Origin: Chromera velia
Taxonomy: Eukaryota > Sar > Chromeraceae
Direction of reading: 5' to 3'
Assembly (NCBI GenBank): GCA_018398765.1
Contig: JAHBMJ010000623.1
Coordinates: forward strand, 2,708-32,707
DNA: 30,000 nt
This document shows positions 20,051-30,000 of this stretch, one piece after another. The position numbers and the translations under genes were made by a program. The notes under the pieces were generated by a model. That model worked only from the letters and a program-made list of their open reading frames with translations. It was not told the DNA's origin and did not search any database. Within the stretch, counting starts at the first letter, position 1. The number at the start of each line of letters is the position of its first letter.

Positions 20051-21862
20051 ATGAATAGAAAGAAAGCCTCCGGCCTTGAAGGAATCTCCCCCGCTCAGCT
20101 TGACCTTTGTTTTACACACTCGGCGCTCTCTCGTTTTTTACTTTTTGTTTTGTTTAATTGTATACATATCTTTGCTTGCTGGCCTCCCTCCTGGAATGTG
20201 CTGCATATCTGCCCTGTCCCTAAAGGCCCTGCCTCTCCCTCTTCTAATGAATGGAGGCCTATTCACGTTGTCAACCCTTTTGCAAAACTTTTTGGTTTGC
20301 TGATGGACGGCCGTGTGCGCTCTCAAGTTGAGCTTGACGTCAGGCAGTTAGGTTTCAGACAAGGGGTGGGAACAAGGGAAGGGGTAGGCGCGCTTGTCTC
20401 TGCCATTTTCTCCTCTAAAAAGAAAAAGAAAGCTCTGCTGGCAGGCTTTGTTGATTTCTCCAAAGCTTTCGACACTGTGCCGAGAGGTAAGCTAATTCAG
20501 AAACTGAGAAGAGAAGGTGTGTGTGAGGCAAATGTGTGTATAATATGTGAAATGTACAGGGAGGTCTGGAGAAAGGTAGAAGGGGACTCTTTGTATTTTT
20601 GGGAGGGCGCTGGGGTAAAGCAAGGTGATGCTCTCTCTCCCATTCTCTTTTTTATCTATATCAATGACCTTCTCCGTATGTGTTCAATTAGTAAGAACGA
20701 GGAGGCCGTAGACAGAGAAGCAGAGGGAGTAGGATGGTTAGACAGCAGAATGGGAGAGGGCAGCGTCGAGGAGCCTGAGAGAGAGCCCGAACCTGTCCTC
20801 CTTGACAACTGTATCTTAGGCAGTCTGGGGTATACGGATGATCTCTGTTTCCTTGCTCATTCCATCTCAGATCTGCAAAAGAAGTTCTCAGCTTTGGAAG
20901 GGTATTGCAAGGAATGAGGATTGACTGTAAACTTAAAGAAAACGAAAATCTTGAGTTTGTCTGCCTTGGCTCTGGGGCAGTCTGCAGGTAGAGTCATGTA
21001 TGGTGGGAGGGAAGTTGAATGGACATCCGAATACAAATATCTGGGGTGTGTTTTCTTTAAAGGAGGGTGCTTAAACAAGACAATTGAGTCCTGTATTGCT
21101 TCTGCCTCGCAGGCTCTGGGAGGGGTAATTGGATTGATTGTGAGCATGGGCCCGCTCAGCATTAACGTGTAGGTAACAGTCTTTAGAGCCTGCTAGACTC
21201 CCGTAGCGCTCTACTGCCTTGAATGTCTGCCAGTGCGGGATGCAGACCTGCTTGCTCTTGATGCTTTGCAGCTTTGGTTTGCCCGTTGGTGTGGTCATTT
21301 GTCTGCTTGCAGCCTCCGTTTGCTCTCTCTTTGCATCCTTGGTCTTCTTCCCTGCAAAGCCCTTCTCTGTTTCCGTGTGGCTGACTGGTGGCACTCTCTT
21401 TCTATCATAACACACACTATTCCTGCAGCCATGTTGAGTGCCTGGAAGAATAACTGCTGCCAACAATTCATAAGATCTATAGACAGGCTGCTTCGTTAGG
21501 CTGATTTGATTTCTGTCCGCTCGCTGAGGGTCAAGCCCGATCTGTCTTCCCAACGCGGGCAGAATGGTCATAGGGCACAAGGCACCGGCTCACTTTTCTT
21601 CAAGGGCAAGGTGAGACAGACAGTTGTAAAAGAATGTATGAAGGCTTCTGAGGATGATGGGCAATCTTCCTTTCACTTTCCCCTCCTTGCTAGACTCACT
21701 CACCCCTCTGCAGCGCGACTTCCCGTCCTCCCGCCATATGTTTGTCTTCCTCCTGTGCAGCAAGTCATCTTCTGGTGTTTCTTCCATCTCTGCTCTTCCC
21801 CGTTCTACCTTGTCGGTTACAGATGGCTCGATCTTTTTTTTTTTGCGCATGCTGACATATAA
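20051..21862 (+). pseudogene. LINE reverse transcriptase with in-frame stops
   Basis: The RT fingers and palm motifs appear in order: KKASGLEGISPAQL (motif 0/1, about residue 5), LGFRQGVGTREGV (motif 2), AGFVDFSKAFDTVPR (motif A), GVKQGDALSPILFFIYINDL (motif B) and LGYTDDLCFLA (motif C, YTDD in place of the common YADD). After a TGA at 20915-20917 the same frame goes on with GLTVNLKKTKIL (motif D) and YKYLGCVFF (thumb). The frame continues to 21862 with three more stops, at about 21170, 21194 and 21497, and no frameshift. The initial ATG at 20051 is probably internal: the element's frame reads back to LSIKSPLL before a TAA just upstream. Confidence 0.92.
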
Positions 21863-22270
21863 CCCGATGGGTGGGCAAGGTGGGCTGCCTGTTGGTTGCT
21901 CTGATAGAAAGCTATGCACCTATGAAGCCTGCTGCCAATGTGTAGATGATTTTATTCATCGGCTCAGAGTCTCTGTCTGCCCCCGATGGACTGCCGAACA
22001 AGGCTTTTTGCAGTGGTTGGCATTAATTCAATCAGACCGCTTCACTCGTTGTGACTCACCCTTTGCATCCGCCTCTTTTTCTGATCTGGGGGTTCGCAAA
22101 TTTATCACGTCGCTCTTGCACTCTCAACCCTCTCTCCTCTTTATGATTTTTTACCATATTGTAGTAAATGATTGATTAGATTAAGTTTGAATAACTGTCG
22201 TCCACTTAGCTTGCAGCTGGCATAATTGAACAGACCCGCCCGGGAGTTCTAACTCCACCTAGGGTTTAGC

Positions 22271-22308
22271 ATCAATCAATCAATCAATTAATCAATCAAT
22301 CAATCAAT
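22271..22308 (+). repeat. (ATCA)n tail of the LINE
   Basis: ATCA units with one TTA interruption, preceded by CCTAGGGTTTAGC. It marks the 3' end of the retrotransposon in place of a poly(A) tail. Confidence 0.85.
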
Positions 22309-22602
22309 TCTCCTGTAGAAGGAATTCGTTAGTTGTAGAGAGAGAGAGAGAGAAGCCCCACCTTACACACATGAATTTGTACATGTTGAGACAGACAGAC
22401 AGCCAAACGGAGAGGACGAAACGGAGGGCATCAAATGAAAGATGCTCTTCCCGCCGCTTCCCCCAGGCCTCCCTTTGCTCCTCCTCCTCCTCTTCCATTC
22501 TCCTCCCTGCACGTTCAGAGTCTCAATAGACAGACGGACAGACAAACAAACAAATGGAGGGAGACGAAATGGGGGGTATCGAACGAAAATCACTTTTCAT
22601 CT

Positions 22603-22878
22603 TCACTCTCCTCCAGGACCCACTTCTTCTTTCTCTGCTGCCTGATCTGCTGCTTTTGGGCCTTTGCCCTTGTCACTCCCCCTTGGAGTGGCAGCAGCGT
22701 TAAGCTCTCTCTTCAATTTACTGAATTTAGTAAAGTGAATTCTTTCCAAATGACGCCACATTGGAGAAGTTGAGCCAGTCCCTCCCAACATAAAGATAAC
22801 ACAGCCACTGCATAGGAAACATTTCGCCTCAGATGGCGAAAGGCGCTTAAAATACCGATAAATAGGCGATGGTGGCAT
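22603..22878 (-). pseudogene. BED-type zinc finger reading frame, probable hAT transposase remnant
   Basis: The minus-strand frame starting at the ATG at 22878 reads YRYFKRLSPSEAKCFLCSG, then GGTGSTSPMWRHLERIH. That gives the BED finger pattern: aromatic YF, a C-x2-C pair, a G(S)TS turn, then H-x4-H. It is 91 codons, ends in TGA at 22603 and has a Lys/Glu-rich tail. BED fingers are typical N-terminal DNA-binding domains of hAT transposases; the catalytic part is not found downstream, where the LINE sits from 22308. An upstream ATG at 22992 would add 38 residues without clear motif content. It could also be one exon of a host BED protein. Confidence 0.7.
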
Positions 22879-23160
22879 TGTTTTTTTGTGGCGGTGCACG
22901 TGTGCAGCCCCAAAATTCATGTAAGGAGAAGGTGATACTTCAGATGGCAGTTCTGCATCTATGTGAGGATACGCGAGACACACACAATGCACGGCCTAGG
23001 GCCCGCATGCCGCGGCCCATGCAAGCGCGCTCCCCCCCCTCGCGCTTCAAATTAGACATCAAAAGTTTATGCTAGTCATCTTTGAGCATTCCAGTGTCCT
23101 AACGGCGTATAAACAGTCTGTAAAGAGTTCTAAAAACCTGTCTAGAATATGTAAAAAAGC

Positions 23161-23258
23161 CGGTACCGAAAGTACTAAAAAGGTACCGAAAGTACCGAAA
23201 AATTTCGGATCGGGGGGTCGGTATCGGATTTTGGTACTTAGGTTTGTTGGGACTTAAC
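23161..23258. repeat. GGTACCGAAAG-rich transposon-like terminus
   Basis: Three GGTACCGAAAGTACC-type repeats followed by GGGGGGTCGGTATCGGATTT (23212-23231), which is identical over 20 bases to 18281-18300 in the same orientation. GGTACCGAAAGTACCGA (23182-23198) is the exact inverse of 18252-18268. GACTTAAC at 23251-23258 is the inverse of GTTAAGTC at 18244-18251. The region to the right, to about 23410, is AT-rich. Confidence 0.6.
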
Positions 23259-23602
23259 AACTCTGTCTTAAAATGAGGATTAGCTATATATATGAAAGAA
23301 ATTCAAAGGTATAGCTTGACTCGGACAACTGTACACGTAGACAACTGTATCGTGTCTCATAGTTAAAAGTTACCATGCAACTAAATTCAGCGTACGTAAA
23401 TAAAAGATGTGCATGTCCAAACCTATTTGCATACACTATCAAGGTCGTTTGGACGAGACGATCTGCTCAGTGCCAACAGCGGTTGGCGCATCAATGGCGA
23501 TCCTAAAAAAATGTTTGCGAAAAATTATTGTGACACAAGGTGACTTTCAGGCGCTTCCTATTCTACCAAGAAAACCAGATCGAGAAAGAGCCGGAGCAAA
23601 CT

Positions 23603-26600
23603 TCAATCCGCCACCCCCCCACAAACCCAGCAGAGCTCATGTTCAATTCCCCCTCCCTGCAGCTTCGACAGCACCAGAGACTCCACAGAGGGCCCCAGGA
23701 TCATACCGCATTTCCTTCCCAAACAGCACCTGTACCCACCCCCCTTCCTTCGAACCTCCCCCCCCCCCCCCTGGAGAACCGCCCTGAGACCCTCCACCTC
23801 CGGAGACCAAAGTTCGTCCGGCAGCTTCACGACAGCCAGCAGGTGCGTCTCGTGATCAACGAACACGTGCCCCTGCGGCCTGTTCACCTCCCCCGCCCCC
23901 ATTGCCAGTAGAAGGGCGTCCTGGTCTCTCAGAGGGCAGCCCTCCCGCACGAGGGGGCAGTACGCGTACACCTCCACCTGCAGCCTCTTCCCCGTCTTGT
24001 CCACCACCACGACCCGACTGCCGTCTCTCTCCACCGACAGCCCTGTCCTCTCAAGAGGCTGCCCCCACAGCGCCAGCAGAGATTCCTCCTCCTCCATCTT
24101 CGAGGAAAATGCCTGCCCTAGTGCCTGCCGCTCGAACGGGTGATCTGGAAAGCGGCGGTCTCCCGGCTGGGAGGGGCAGCCCAGGAGACGCATGCGGGCC
24201 CGGAACGACTCAGACCCTCGGAAGGCCTTCTGCAATCAAGCGTGGGCCCATGCACCCAAGTCGTGTGGACGTGAGTTTTTATTTCATATGTCTGGCTTCG
24301 ATTGCACAATGTGGTCTTTCCAGAGAAAAAAAAGTTGTGGCATGTGTATCTGAAAGACTTGAACACACAGGTTCACACACAGACGCATCCTTGCCACACA
24401 CAGAGGAAAAAGACTCGAACGAAAGAAACACTTTCAACCAATCTACTCACATTCAGCCGTTTATCTACTCACCTTCAGCCTTTCAGGAAGCCTGTTGAGC
24501 ACGTCCCTCTCGTTCCTGTCCCTAAACGCCCAGAGGGCCCCCGCTGCGCTCCCCGGATTCAAAAGAGACCTCTTCTTGCTCTCCTCCACCCTCTCCAACC
24601 GGAGGGCCACAGCCATGCAGAGGACCCTACTGGCGATGAACTCGGGAGGCTGCCGAAACATCATCTGCATCAGGGGGGCATCCCGGAGCATGCTCTCGTG
24701 ATCTAAGGCCTTGTTTCGGAGCTTGGAGGGAGAAACGCTCCTGAAAACCCTTACGGTTGGCTCTTGCTGCTGCTGCTGTTGGCGGATCCTGGAGTAAGTG
24801 ATTGAGTCCACTACCGCAAACTTCTCTCGAAAAATTATGCCCCCCAGAGTTCTTCGAAAGGAATCCGAGTGCTGAGGGTCGGGGATGGAGAAGAGAAATG
24901 AAATCGAGGGGACGCGCAGAACCAGAAAGCGAGGCTCTCTTTGACCCTCTGGGACCACCATCTCTGCACAGAGACCCTCCTCCTTGTGCTCATTCAGGAG
25001 CCCCAAAAGGACGGTCAAGTCGCTCCTAGAGCGGTCTGAGACGGGGCAGGGCTCACACAACCGGATTTCCACTTCAGTGGTCACTTCCCTGACAGCTTTC
25101 CTCTCGATCCACGGCAGCAGCTCCTCTTTCCTGCCGGCTTTCCCTCCCGGCTTCTCTTCCTTGCCGGCTTTCCCTGCCGGCTTCTCGTCGTCCTCTTCGG
25201 GCGGCACCTCGGCAGATAGCTCTCTCCAGTAGGGGCGTGTAGAAGGGAAGGCCATCAAAAAGGAGGCCTTGGGCTGCATTGGGAGAAAGAGGCAGAGACA
25301 GGGCTGCATTAAGAGAAAAAGAAAGAGACAGAGAGAGGGCTGCATTGGGAGAAAGAGACAGAGAGAGGTCTGCACTGGGAGAAAGAGACAGAGAGAGGGC
25401 TGCATTGGGAGAAAGAGACAGAGAGAGGCCTGCACTGGGAGAAAGAGACAGAGAGAGGGCTGCATTGGGAGAAAGAGAAAAGAGACAGAGAGAGGGCTGC
25501 ATTGGGAGAAAGAGACAGGTGCGCCAAAGAGCAAGCAGGCAGATGGTTGAACAGAGAAACGAAGTGGGAAGGTAACGAAGGAAGTGCATGACTTGCACAC
25601 ATGCATTGGGGGTGAGATCAAATATCACACATGCAGGCGCAGGGCACAGAGGAAGGCGTGCTGATTGATCGTGTATGCGGTGCCGGTTGGAGGCTGCTCA
25701 TTCGAAGTCTCGCACTGCCTGCATGAGTGCCTGGCTGACTCAACGACTGACTGCATGACTGCATGCATGTCTAGCTTCCTCCCTCCCTGCCTGCCTGATT
25801 GACTGACTGGCTGGTCGTTCTGGTGTTGGTGGATGTTGAGTGCCACGACGTCCATGTCCTCTGCGGGCCCGAACGCACGCCCGAGAAGCCGAATGCAGCT
25901 GTCCCTGTCAACATCCACCCGCTTTCCCCTCAGCGTCGTGAGGTGTGCCATGGAAAGGGGGAGCCTCCCCTGGCCCCTCGCGGGTCTGCAAAGGCGGTGC
26001 TGCAGAGGGGAAAGGGAAAAACGTGCCGAAAGTGGATTCAGAGACAATTGATTGATAGAAGATGGATGGGAGTCAGTCAGTCAGTCGGTGAGTGAGGCCT
26101 TTTGGGGGAAAAAAAGGAGGAAGTTACTGCAGGGAAGGCTTCAAAGAGAATGGAAGATAGCACATCTCAAAGAAGAGAGCAGCGTGAATTCGAAGGACTA
26201 CAGGTCCTTCACAGAAGCTCTCACTTCTCTGACGTACAGAATGCATACACTGCAGAGAGTCCAAAAGAGCGATCGAGAATTAAAGACAAAAAAAGGCTTC
26301 AAGGGGACGACTCAAGTCCGCCCAGCTTCAATCTTCGACTAGCTTGGCTTATTGGGGAGTTTCTTCTCACAACAACCGAATGGACAGACTCCCTTGACGC
26401 ACGCACACACACACCCAACCATCCCGCACAGATGCATGCGTGCGTCAGTCGACCCACCGGGAAGTTTCTCACAACGACCGAACGGACAGAACCGAAGTCC
26501 GAGCCGTCGTCGTACAGCTTTCTGGAGGCCTCGTCCATCACTTTGAATAGCTTCGCACCGTTCATCACTTGCGCCTCTACGCCCTCCAGTCTCACCAGAA

Positions 26601-29119
26601 CCCCACTCGACCCAAAGGCCTCGAGGAAGACCTCATTCACTCGAGAGTCCCGAGAGGCCTCCTTCAGATTCTCCTGGGTCGGGGCGGGGCCCGTGCCGTA
26701 CAGCGCTTCCTGCATTCATTCATTCTCCCACACATGCAGAGGGATCATAGAAACTGATGATTCAGTGAACAGAAAAATCGCTCTGTTATGAGCCCATCCA
26801 GTTAATTACCAGCCACCCGAGAATACCCAGCGACAGAAAAGCCAAGTCCTAGAAAGAGACGGTATCTATCATGCAGTAACACTTTGTCGATCTATCGTGG
26901 GACCTCCAATGCACAATCCCTCGTTCACTTACTGCCTCACTGACTAGATTGATTGGCACCCACTCACTCACTCACTCACTCACCATGCACGCAGACGACA
27001 GAAGTTTGCAATTTCTATCGCCAAGCAGTCAGTGCAGGCAACGGCCACATGCAGCGGAACATCCTTTGCTGTCTGCCTTGCATTGCCTTAATTCACCCAC
27101 GCAGCCACTCACTGACCGACCGACCGACCGCGCAGTCACGGAGAAGGTCCCCAAGCGCTTCCGGATCCGAGAGACGGCAGTTGAAGGGCCAGTCCGTCTC
27201 CCTCCCCCCGTCCTCTCTGCACCCCCTCAACAGAGACAGGAGACGAGGACACCCGAGGTGCTTCGACGACTGCCCCCCGAAGAGCTCTGCTGCCCTCGAT
27301 GCGTCCTCCATCCCCTCCACCCCCCAGAAGAGTGCAGTCCACTTGGCACCCTCTTTCCTAGGAAAATGCCCCCCCCCGAAGACACCCATGTCGTGCAGAA
27401 GAGACCCCCCCTCAACGGAGGTCTTGTTGTACATCCAACGCACGAACTTCCCCTTCTTTGTCAACTCCCTGTTTTCATCGATCAGGCCGAGGGCACGCAA
27501 ATTCCCATCCACATGCCCGAGCACCTTACGCCCCTCTGTGTCTCCGAATGAGTACACGCCCCCATTGCCGTCTCGGTCTTCTTGTGAGGGGAAAATGAGA
27601 GGTGTGTTCTTGGCTAACAGATGCAGACACGCAAGGCGCCAGGCCCTCAAGTCGATCGACAGGAGACGGGGTGCGCCGAGCAGAGGCAGCACTTTCTCCC
27701 GGCTCGTTTTTTCGTGCGCTTCCAATCCGGCGGGAGCCCTCACAAGACCCTTGAGGTCCTCGAGGGAGTCACAGAGAAAGTAGCGGCCCCCACGAGGCTG
27801 ATAGAGCACTCGGCTCTGAGGAGGCTCGTTCCGTCCGGTCTGTCGGAGCATCTTCGGTGCAGGGGCGTTCAGACGCATGCGGTTGGCTCGGTCAGAGTCT
27901 AGAATTTTGGCCACAGCGGTACCTTTGTGCATGTCTTCGTGGTTAAACGAGGCGCCATGGCTCTCCCCTCCGTCCCAAACGTCCGCTCCCCTGATGGGGG
28001 GGGTGACCTTCATGACGTCTGAGGCGACGCCAATGAGAACGACAACGTTCGGTCTGTGGGCTGGGAGTGTGAAAGGAATGGGAATTTGGGGGGGGGCTGT
28101 GGATGGATTGGTATTTGAGGGACACTATGGCGACTCGGGAGGACTTCTCACGTCCTGCTGGAATTCCAGTCTAGGAGCTCCCTTTCCATCTCCCTTACCT
28201 GCAGCAAGCCAAGAATATTTGGTTTTTCATGGAGCCAAACACATTCTATTTTTCATGGAGAACTCTGGTCCAGGCGCTCTTGTTCCACCTCCCTTGCCTG
28301 TGGATAGACAGCAGTGAGCAAGGACAAGGCAAGAGAGAACTTGACACGACATTTCGAAGGACAGAATCTTGAGTGGAATGAAGACAACGTGACGACCCCT
28401 TCTGGATTGTTTGAAAGAAAAGGAAAAGCACGAAATTAATGTTTTTCTTTCACCCACACAAACAGAGCACACAGGCAAGCTTGCTTCGATGTCGTCGGAT
28501 GGTCTTCTAGGTTGAGGTATCTGCCCCTTTCTTGATTGGAAAAATAAAGCAAACAGCCGAAAAAACCATTTGACCTGACGAACAAAATGCATGGGAGTGA
28601 AAGTCCAACTGCGTTCGTGCAAATCCATAAAGAAAGACAAATGAGAAGCCTTTACGTCCTTCGAAATGAAACTCAGAGGTCCAAAAGACCGCATGCATCA
28701 ATCGAATTCCCGACGGCCACTCTCCACCTCTCCTCTCCTCTCCTGCCGACCTGCTGTTGGTTGTTCGCAATGACAACAACGAGTCTCGCTACAGAGGGAT
28801 CCTCCCCCTCTCCAGCCAGCCACCCGCTCCCCTCAGACAGTGCCTGGAGGTCCCTCTGCACCACTTCGGCCCATACGGCCGTCTTCGACTGTGCGCGGTC
28901 ATCCGGGGGGGTGGGGTCCTTGTGGTGCTCCCCGTCTCCCCGTCCTGAGTGCCCATCCTCGTCAGAGGGATTGAAGTTGAAATTCCAGAACCGTGCCAGT
29001 CTGTCCATGGGGTTTTGGCTGTCGGTGTGAGAGAAGGCGATCTCGAAAATGTCAAATGAGGGATGCAGCTGGCCCATCTCCTTGAGCTTCTTCAGCCAGA
29101 AAACGCAGAGATCCACTTC
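23603..29119 (-). CDS. Large multi-exon gene, protein not recognised
   Basis: Six exons on the minus strand: 29119 to ~28728, 28053 to ~27129, 26709 to 26473, 25999-25808, 25273-24473 and 24229-23603. They would encode about 1057 residues ending at a TGA. Best-supported are 25273-24473 (CAATGCAG acceptor, CTGAAG|GTGAGT donor, 267 codons) and 24229-23603 (GATTGCAG acceptor). The joins after the second exon fit phase 0; the first join fits as AG|A. The first exon begins after GTGCAG, so there is more gene upstream. Donors at 27129 (GTCGGT) and 25808 (GTCAGT) are weak and may be misplaced. Protein features: Val-rich strands (ARLVVVIANN, NVVVLIGVAS), LGLIDENRELTKKGKFVRWM, an acidic Lys/Gly linker, and a Q6 run at about 24770. 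No domain recognised; function unknown. Confidence 0.6.
25274..25502. repeat. 30-bp minisatellite of splice-acceptor-like units
   Basis: Eight copies of a unit reading on the minus strand as CTCTGTCTCTTTCTCCCA(A/G)TGCAG with short linkers. The CTGCA cores start at 25274, 25304, 25340, 25370, 25400, 25430, 25460 and 25498. Spacing is 30 bp except 36 and 38. It fills the 3' end of the intron before the exon at 25273, and the last copy serves as that exon's acceptor. Every frame on the minus strand is open through it, because the unit is a multiple of three and pyrimidine-rich. Confidence 0.9.
26960..26983. repeat. (CACT)n microsatellite
   Basis: Short CACT/CTCA tetranucleotide run, inside the presumed intron between the second and third exons of the large minus-strand gene. 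Confidence 0.85.
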
Positions 29120-30000
29120 CTGCACGCACGTGGCCGCGGACCATTCATTCACTCACGCGAATATTCATCCATTCATTCATTGCGCGGGGGAAAACTCCCA
29201 ACAGAACAAATTCAACTGTTGAGAGGCGGCGTTGCTTGCACAGACGCATCCTTTGTTGAGAGAGATAGACACAGCCAGCGAGATAGACAGGTAGATGGTA
29301 GATGGGTGCAGCAGTGAAGTGGGTGAAGTGAAGACGCAAAAACGAGAGAGAGAAAGCAGGAGACGGAGGACCACGGCAAAGAGGCAGTGAAGAAGTAAAG
29401 AGAGGAAGGTATTTTTGGTTTAGAACATACAGCCTTCTGAGAGCTTTGCATGTAGGTCTGCAGATTGGCCTCCAGACAGACGGGTAGGTTTACAGGGAGT
29501 CATGACACTCAGTCCTTTTGAGGCTAGGAGAGGCAAACGACTGGGGGCGGAGCAGCAGTCGGAGTCAGAGAAGAGAAGAAGAAAAGTAGGAAGCAAGCAA
29601 GAAGGACAGAAAAAAAGAAAAGCAGGAAGAAAGAAAACAGACGCGGCGGAGCATTGACAAGGGACGTCCCCCACACACGGACAGAAAGAAGACTTGGAGC
29701 TGGAGGGATCCACGTCGATCAGACAGGTGTCGGGTCATGCAGACATCTTCTCAATTCAAGTACACATGCATGCAGATAGGCGCGCACGAAGACGAAGACG
29801 GGAGAACATACAGAGGAAGAAGAACGAAAGAGGTCATCAATCTGAGGCAAACGACACGAGCATACGGACAGGCACAGAAGCTAATACTAATAACAAAGAG
29901 AAGAAGAAGGAGGAGGAGGAGGAGAAAAGGTAGGCTTTGTGGTGTGAATGCCAGAGAGCGAAAGATGAAGCGGATGCAGAGACAGGGAGACGGCAAAGAA
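29120..30000 (-). other. Probable upstream intron(s) of the large minus-strand gene
   Basis: A polypyrimidine stretch on the minus strand (29700-29540) and short tetranucleotide runs, as in the gene's other introns. A short exon is possible near 29470-29432, where a CTGCAG is followed by ACCTACATGCAAAGC and a GCT|GTATGT donor (phase 0 out). It is too short to assert. From about 29760 to 30000 the plus strand is purine-rich and no gene is seen. Confidence 0.4.

Larger units (their letters stand above)
18900..22308 (+). mobile_element. Degraded APE-type non-LTR retrotransposon (LINE)
   Basis: A plus-strand element with an endonuclease remnant, then a reverse transcriptase, then a 3' region ending in an (ATCA)n tail at 22271-22308. 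LINEs of this kind copy themselves by target-primed reverse transcription. The element is 5'-truncated: the N-terminal half of the endonuclease is absent, so the left limit is approximate. Frameshifts lie between 19836 and 20051 and again around 21650-21860, and there are several in-frame stops, so it cannot be active. No clear target-site duplication was found. The clade cannot be fixed by eye. Confidence 0.93.

Noticed and set aside
20915-20917. TGA read as Trp (altered genetic code) to rescue the LINE frame
   Set aside because: Other in-frame stops in the same element are TAG, and the two good host genes need no recoding, so simple decay is the better explanation.
25269-25628. Several overlapping frames of repeated GCIGRKRQRE or SLSLSPNAAL type
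   Set aside because: They arise from a 30-bp repeat lacking stops in most frames; treated as repeat and intron, with the possible splicing role noted.

Overview
The window looks like nuclear DNA from a complex eukaryote. It has spliced genes with GT-AG introns, many micro- and minisatellites, an APE-type non-LTR retrotransposon, and fragments of cut-and-paste DNA transposons. A free-living alveolate alga such as Chromera velia would fit the repeat load, roughly balanced base composition and small-exon genes. That identification is inference; no marker gene here proves it.

Layout, left to right. (1) 1-1658: an (AAAG)n tract, then the last two exons of a plus-strand protein-L-isoaspartate O-methyltransferase whose first exon(s) lie outside the window. 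(2) 2117-5060: transposon country, with a ~560-bp polypyrimidine tract, an 823-bp hAT-like non-autonomous element with an 8-bp target duplication, a LINE 3' tail nested in it, and a 912-bp element with 16-bp terminal inverted repeats that include a TA target. (3) 5065-6122, minus strand: a decayed protein-coding locus with a kinase C-lobe-like motif. (4) 6.1-9.7 kb: mostly non-coding, AT-rich DNA plus a degenerate ~40-bp minisatellite. (5) 9.7-12.8 kb, minus strand: a set of small candidate exons of an unknown gene, with related exon/intron segments present up to three times. (6) 14958-16777, plus strand: a clean four-exon gene for a secreted glycine-rich repeat protein, all three introns in phase 1 and placed in the same repeat motif. 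(7) 17.7-23.3 kb: AT-rich DNA and GGTACC-rich transposon-like termini around a LINE (endonuclease plus reverse transcriptase, both broken) and a BED zinc-finger reading frame, probably a hAT transposase remnant. (8) 23603-29119, minus strand: a large gene of at least six exons, protein unrecognised, with one intron ending in eight tandem copies of a 30-bp splice-acceptor-like minisatellite.

The genes show no sign of acting together in a pathway; this is an ordinary repeat-rich eukaryotic segment. I do not see a convincing new multi-gene system. The most unusual points are the tandem-acceptor minisatellite and the exon-duplicated glycine-rich gene. All splice sites were called by eye from reading frame, phase and consensus, without transcript evidence.
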